A stretch of DNA of 64,000 nt, taken from positions 41,224-105,223 of the forward strand of contig JAXLRT010000022.1 in NCBI GenBank assembly GCA_046330955.1, in the 5' to 3' direction. Shown here piece after piece: positions 60,362 through 64,000 of the stretch. Below the pieces are notes generated by a model. That model did not search any database, was not told the DNA's origin, and saw only the letters and a program-made list of their open reading frames with translations. The translations under genes and the position numbers were made by a program. Numbering within the stretch: the first letter of the stretch is position 1; each line of letters starts with the position of its first letter. This DNA comes from JADJPO01 sp046330955. Lineage in GTDB: Bacteria; Actinomycetota; Actinomycetes; Actinomycetales; Kineosporiaceae.

Positions 60362-60895
60362 TCAGCTGGCCAGTTCGGTGAGCTCGGCCAGGAAGTCGTC
60401 GATGGCGTCCAGGTCTTCCGGCTGCAGCCCGTAGCGGGAGCTGGGAGCGACCAGCAGCGCCGGCATCCCGGTGGCGTCGAGTCGCTCGAGGGCCGGGCCG
60501 TGGTCCGGGATGGCGTCGTCGTCGGTCCAGATCAGCGGGCGCTGCTCGACCTCGACCACGTGCAGTGCGGCGGCCACCTTGCGCGCGACGGACGCCTCGG
60601 CGTCCACGACGTCGACCCCGTCGAAGGCCGTGGCCAGCGGCGGCAGGTGCAGCAGCCGCTCGACCTGGGCGATGTGGTCGACCCAGGTGGTCGCCCAGCG
60701 CACCTCGACCCCGCCGCTGTGGTGCAGGGCGGCGATCCGTCGGGCCAGCGTCGGCGCCCAGCGCAACAGGTACCGGTTGCCGTGCACGAACGCCTGGCCC
60801 TGGTCGGGCGTCTCACCCCAGCCGGGCATCGCGGCGTTCAACACGCCGTCGACGTCCAGCAGCCAGACCGGGCGAGGGTCGGGGGCGAATGTCAC
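60362..60895 (-). CDS. HAD-superfamily protein (SAK-type HAD domain)
   Basis: The 177-residue protein has HAD motif I as LLDVDGVLNA (DxD), a motif II-like VRWATTWVDH, and a final WTDDDAIPDH. It lacks a cap domain. The layout matches the HAD domain found in 'Swiss army knife' RNA-repair proteins and in small stand-alone actinobacterial proteins of unknown role. It is divergent from dnaG. In many relatives the gene is not conserved at this spot, so it is probably an insertion. Confidence 0.82.
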   Translation of the reverse strand: MTFAPDPRPVWLLDVDGVLNAAMPGWGETPDQGQAFVHGNRYLLRWAPTLARRIAALHHSGGVEVRWATTWVDHIAQVERLLHLPPLATAFDGVDVVDAEASVARKVAAALHVVEVEQRPLIWTDDDAIPDHGPALERLDATGMPALLVAPSSRYGLQPEDLDAIDDFLAELTELAS

Positions 60896-61019
60896 GAAGA
60901 GGAGTCTGTCCTACTCGAGTGGGCTCGTGCAGGCAACTGGGCATATCGGCGCGGTTCGTGTCGTGGGTGAGACCTAGACTCACGGCCGTGAGCTGCGCGT
61001 CGTCCGGGAGGTGCCGCCG

Positions 61020-62927
61020 GTGAAGATCCGGCGCGAGGACGTCGAGCACGTCCGGGAACGGTCCCGCATCGAGGACGTGGTCGCCGAGCATGTGACGCTG
61101 CGCGCGGCCGGCGTCGGCTCGATGAAGGGGCTGTGTCCGTTCCACGACGAGAAGACCCCGTCGTTCCACGTCCGGCCGCAGGTGGGCATGTGGCACTGCT
61201 TCGGCTGCGGCGAGGGCGGCGACGTCATCGACTTCGTGCAGAAGGTCGATCATCTGGCCTTCGCGGAGTCGGTCGAGCGGCTCGCCGCCCGGCTCGGCTA
61301 CGAGGTGCACTACGAGGACGACGACGGCCGGGCCTCCAGTGGACGGCGGGAGGGCGCGGGGCAGCGCCAGCGGCTGGTCGAGGCGCACCGGGTGGCGATG
61401 CAGTTCTACGCCGAGCAGCTCGCGACGTCCCCCGATGCCCTGGCCGGGCGGACCTTCCTGATCGAGCGGGGCTTCGATCGGGCCGCGGCCGAGCAGTTCG
61501 GCATCGGGTTCGCGCCGCGCTCGGGTGAGGCGTTGCTGCGCCACCTGCGCGGGCGCTCGTTCACCGAGGAGGAGCTCGTCGCCTCGGGGCTGGCCGGGCG
61601 GGGCCAGCGGGGGTTGTACGACCGGTTCCGCGGGCGGTTGCTGTGGCCGATCCGGGACGTCGCGGGTGACGTGGTGGGGTTCGGGGCACGGCGGCTGTTC
61701 GACGACGACCGGATCGAGGCCAAGTACCTCAACACCCCCGAGACCGCGATCTACAAGAAGTCCCACGTGCTCTACGGGGTCGACCTGGCCAAGAAGGCGA
61801 TCGCCCGCGACCGGCAGGTGGTGGTGGTCGAGGGCTACACCGACGTGATGGCCTGCCACCTGGCGGGGGTGGGCGGGGCAGTGGCCACCTGCGGCACGGC
61901 GTTCGGTGAGGACCATCTGCGCATCGTGCGGCGGTTGCTGGGTGACGAGGCCGGCAAGGGCAGCATCGACCTGATCAGCAAGACCTTCTCGCGTTCGGTG
62001 GTGTTCGTCTTCGACGGCGACGAGGCCGGGCTCAAGGCCGCTCAGCGGGCCTTCGGCGGGGACCAGAACTTCGCCGCACTGACGTACATCGCGGTGGCGC
62101 CGGACGGCATGGACCCGTGTGAGTTGCGCCAGGCGCAGGGGGACGCGGCGGTGGCTGCGTTGGTGGCCGCGCGGCGTCCGCTGTTCGAGTTCGCGATCCG
62201 GGCCACGCTCGAGCATCTGGACCTGTCGACCGCGGAGGGGCGGATCCAGGGGCTGCGGGCGGCGGCGCCGGTGGTGGCCCGGATCCGAGACGCCTCGTTG
62301 CGCCCGGAGTACGCCCGCCAGCTCGCGGGGTGGCTGGGTATGGACGTCGAGCAGGTGACCGGCGCGGTGCGGCGGGCGTCGGGTTCGGGTGGCCGCCCGG
62401 GGCCGCGGGAGCAGCCCGACCGCGGCGGCAACCGCCGGGGTCCCGATCCGCGCGACCCGGTCGCGATGGCCGAGCGCGGGGCGCTGGAGTGCATGTTGCA
62501 GGTGCCGAACCTGGTGCCGGAGGACATCGCCGATGGGTTGGGGGAGAACGCCTTCGAGGTGCCCGCGTACCGGGCGGTGCACCATGCGGTGCGCTCGGCG
62601 GGGGGGATTGCCGCGGCCAAGACGCTGTCGGTGCACGCCTGGCTCGACCGGGTGCGCGAGGAGGCACCGTCGGTGATCCACAACCTGATCACCGAGATGG
62701 CCGTTTCACCGGTGCCCTCCGATGGGGAGGAGCGGCTGGCCCGCTACGCCGCCGATCTGGTGATCCGGGTGGCCGAGGTCGACATCAGCCGGGTGATCAG
62801 CAACCTGCGCAGCCAGGTGCAGCGGATGGCCGAGGACGACCCGGCGCACGCCGAGGCCTACCTCGAACTGCTGGCGGCCGAGTCGCGGCGCCGGGCGTTG
62901 CGCGACCTGCGCACCGGTGGTTCCTGA
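61020..62927 (+). CDS. dnaG: DNA primase
   Basis: The 635-residue primase has an N-terminal zinc finger (CPFHDEKTPSFHV with CFGCGEGGD). The Toprim RNA-polymerase core shows VVVVEGYTDVMACHLAG with the catalytic Glu and VFVFDGDEAGLKAA with the Asp pair. The C-terminal helicase-binding region ends the protein. GTG 61020 stands 8 bases after GGAGG; GTG 61011 overlaps that site and is less likely. It makes RNA primers for replication. Confidence 0.97.
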   Translation: MKIRREDVEHVRERSRIEDVVAEHVTLRAAGVGSMKGLCPFHDEKTPSFHVRPQVGMWHCFGCGEGGDVIDFVQKVDHLAFAESVERLAARLGYEVHYEDDDGRASSGRREGAGQRQRLVEAHRVAMQFYAEQLATSPDALAGRTFLIERGFDRAAAEQFGIGFAPRSGEALLRHLRGRSFTEEELVASGLAGRGQRGLYDRFRGRLLWPIRDVAGDVVGFGARRLFDDDRIEAKYLNTPETAIYKKSHVLYGVDLAKKAIARDRQVVVVEGYTDVMACHLAGVGGAVATCGTAFGEDHLRIVRRLLGDEAGKGSIDLISKTFSRSVVFVFDGDEAGLKAAQRAFGGDQNFAALTYIAVAPDGMDPCELRQAQGDAAVAALVAARRPLFEFAIRATLEHLDLSTAEGRIQGLRAAAPVVARIRDASLRPEYARQLAGWLGMDVEQVTGAVRRASGSGGRPGPREQPDRGGNRRGPDPRDPVAMAERGALECMLQVPNLVPEDIADGLGENAFEVPAYRAVHHAVRSAGGIAAAKTLSVHAWLDRVREEAPSVIHNLITEMAVSPVPSDGEERLARYAADLVIRVAEVDISRVISNLRSQVQRMAEDDPAHAEAYLELLAAESRRRALRDLRTGGS

Positions 62928-62950
62928 CTTCGGGCTCGTAGGCTGACGGC

Positions 62951-63505
62951 ATGCGCCTGTTGCCTCGCCGCCGCCCCACGATGCCGGACGACGCCCGGCA
63001 GGCCGTCGGCCTCGAGCCGGGGGAGCGGGTGCTCGCCTGGTCGGAGCTGGTCGGCGGGGGATATGCCGCAGCGACGGCGGCCCGGCTGCACGTGCTGACC
63101 CCGTACGGCAAACGCTTCATCCGCACCTGGGTCGAGGTCGACCACGCCACCTGGGACGACGAGTCGCGCACCCTGGCGGTGTGGTGGGTGGGCTCGCGCC
63201 AGGCGGTGGGCCTGGAGCCGGTCGAGGCCTCGTTCCTGCCCGAGGCGGTCTACGAGCGGTTGCGGTCCTCGATGGTGCTGACCCGCGAGATCGGCCTGCC
63301 CGGGGGCCGTCGCGCCACCGTGGCCCTGCGCCGGGATGCCACGGGCGCCGTCACGTGCCAGTCGAAACTGCCCGCGGGGGTCTCGCCAGACGACCCGGCG
63401 GTGGCGGCCACGCTGCGCGCCGCCGAGGCGGGGCTGCGGGAGGAGGCCGGCCTGGACTCGGCGCAGGCCGGTGCGCCGTCCCCGGTGTGGGGGATCGGCG
63501 ACTGA
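62951..63505 (+). CDS. Conserved actinobacterial hypothetical protein downstream of dnaG
   Basis: The 184-residue soluble protein has a basic N-terminus and a beta-rich core (GERVLAWSELVGGGYAAATAAR, TWVEVDHATWDDESRTLAVWWV). An acidic C-terminus ends near EAGLREEAGLD. The pattern resembles small pleckstrin-like PH domain proteins found after dnaG in several actinobacteria. No activity is known. It is 23 bases after dnaG, on the same strand. Confidence 0.78.
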   Translation: MRLLPRRRPTMPDDARQAVGLEPGERVLAWSELVGGGYAAATAARLHVLTPYGKRFIRTWVEVDHATWDDESRTLAVWWVGSRQAVGLEPVEASFLPEAVYERLRSSMVLTREIGLPGGRRATVALRRDATGAVTCQSKLPAGVSPDDPAVAATLRAAEAGLREEAGLDSAQAGAPSPVWGIGD

Positions 63506-63527
63506 TCGGCGACTGGTCGGAGGCCGC

Positions 63528-64000
63528 TCAGAAGGGCGGGTCGTCCGGCGGCAGGGTCGGCCAGGCTCCGGGGAGGTCGCCGTCGGCGGCCAACGGAGGC
63601 GGCACGTCCGGTGGTTCCGTCAGTCGATGCCCGGACGGCGTGCGCCAGCTGATCTGCCCGGTGATCGGGTCGAGCTCGGGCGTGAACCCGCCGTGATGTT
63701 TCAGCAGGTGGTGGTGCCGGCACAGCGGCGCCAGGTTGGCCTCGCTGGTGGCGCCGCCCGCCGAGTGCGCGATGACATGGTCGAGGTCGCAGTCGACGGC
63801 CGGTCGGCGGCACCCGGGGAAGGAGCACCGATGCCTGCGGCCCCGGACGAGGGCCGTCACACTCGGCGATGGCCGGTAGGTCGGATCGGTCGCAGCGCGT
63901 CCGAGGCCGATGACCTGGCCTCGCGTGGGTGAGCCGGGCCGATCGTCGAGGACCTGGCAGCGCCAGATCGCCCGGGCACCGTAGTCGGTGAGCAGGCCGG
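63528..64000 (-). CDS. HNH endonuclease domain of a DUF222-type protein, 5' partial
   Basis: The frame is open to the right edge, so the N-terminus is missing. The visible 157 residues contain LLTDYGARAIWRCQVLDD and the HNH block: CSFPGCRRPAVDCDLDHV (zinc Cys pair, DH), HSAGGATSEANLAPLCRHHH and LLKHHGGFTPELD. A proline-rich tail follows. Proteins with an N-terminal DUF222 and this HNH end are extremely common, multicopy and poorly understood in actinobacteria. The DUF222 part itself is off the window. Confidence 0.88.
   Translation of the reverse strand, partial: GLLTDYGARAIWRCQVLDDRPGSPTRGQVIGLGRAATDPTYRPSPSVTALVRGRRHRCSFPGCRRPAVDCDLDHVIAHSAGGATSEANLAPLCRHHHLLKHHGGFTPELDPITGQISWRTPSGHRLTEPPDVPPPLAADGDLPGAWPTLPPDDPPF

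Noticed and set aside
60955..60980. Promoter before dnaG with TAGACT as -10
   Set aside because: The -10 is reasonable, but no -35 match lies at 16-19 bases upstream, so the call would rest on one hexamer.

Overview
The window is a 64 kb piece of a very GC-rich actinobacterial chromosome (Actinomycetota). The evidence is the GC-saturated third codon positions, the many GTG and TTG starts, and a conserved housekeeping order seen in this phylum: lepA, hemW, DUF3097, hrcA, dnaJ, rsmE, HIT, phoH, ybeY, CNNM/CorC, era, leuA, recO, uppS, zur, glyS, dusB, dgt, dnaG. The class or order cannot be fixed from the sequence alone; a Kineosporiales- or Micrococcales-like lineage would fit.

Bases 1-12.1 kb are a metabolic island. 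A dimethylglycine/sarcosine-dehydrogenase-like flavoprotein (5' truncated by the window edge) overlaps a non-pyrrolysine MttB-family methyltransferase. These are followed by a decayed VapBC locus, an IclR regulator, a complete Dpp/Opp-type ABC importer (fused double ATPase, two permeases, Tat-lipoprotein binding protein) and a divergent amidohydrolase. Uptake and demethylation of N-methylated amines or related amino compounds is a reasonable inference, but the substrate is not shown.

Bases 12-32.5 kb hold the core cluster from lepA to era. It is interrupted by a MOSC protein, a class A beta-lactamase fold protein, a decayed FitAB locus, a DUF4870 membrane protein, a methyltransferase, gpsA and an ECF sigma factor paired with a GerMN/Gmad2 membrane protein. 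A CIRCE operator lies directly upstream of hrcA-dnaJ.

Bases 32.5-44 kb hold a multiply frameshifted DUF559 pseudogene flanked by copies of a palindromic repeat, a GPH transporter with a PLP-dependent lyase, leuA behind a leucine-rich leader peptide and attenuator-like stem, recO, an acetate transporter, uppS, a zur-zip operon with a Zur box, and glyS.

Bases 44-57.9 kb are accessory: two paralogous lipoproteins, an M1-like metallopeptidase, a DUF4143 ATPase preceded by an exact 23-bp-period repeat array, two large dynamin-type GTPases, an intact Phd/VapC module, a 1279-residue Pls/PosA-type single-module peptide synthetase (the poly-epsilon-lysine / poly-ornithine synthetase family), and a rearranged sigma-factor locus with a chimeric sigma gene. 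Bases 57.9-64 kb return to core genes (dusB, dgt, dnaG) and end inside an HNH-endonuclease gene.

The main candidates for something new are the 23-bp alternating repeat array at the DUF4143 gene, the Pls/PosA synthetase, the rare-codon island in phoH, the dispersed GCGGAGCATG element found at two divergent promoters, the repeat-flanked DUF559 remnant, and the sigma-factor fusion.
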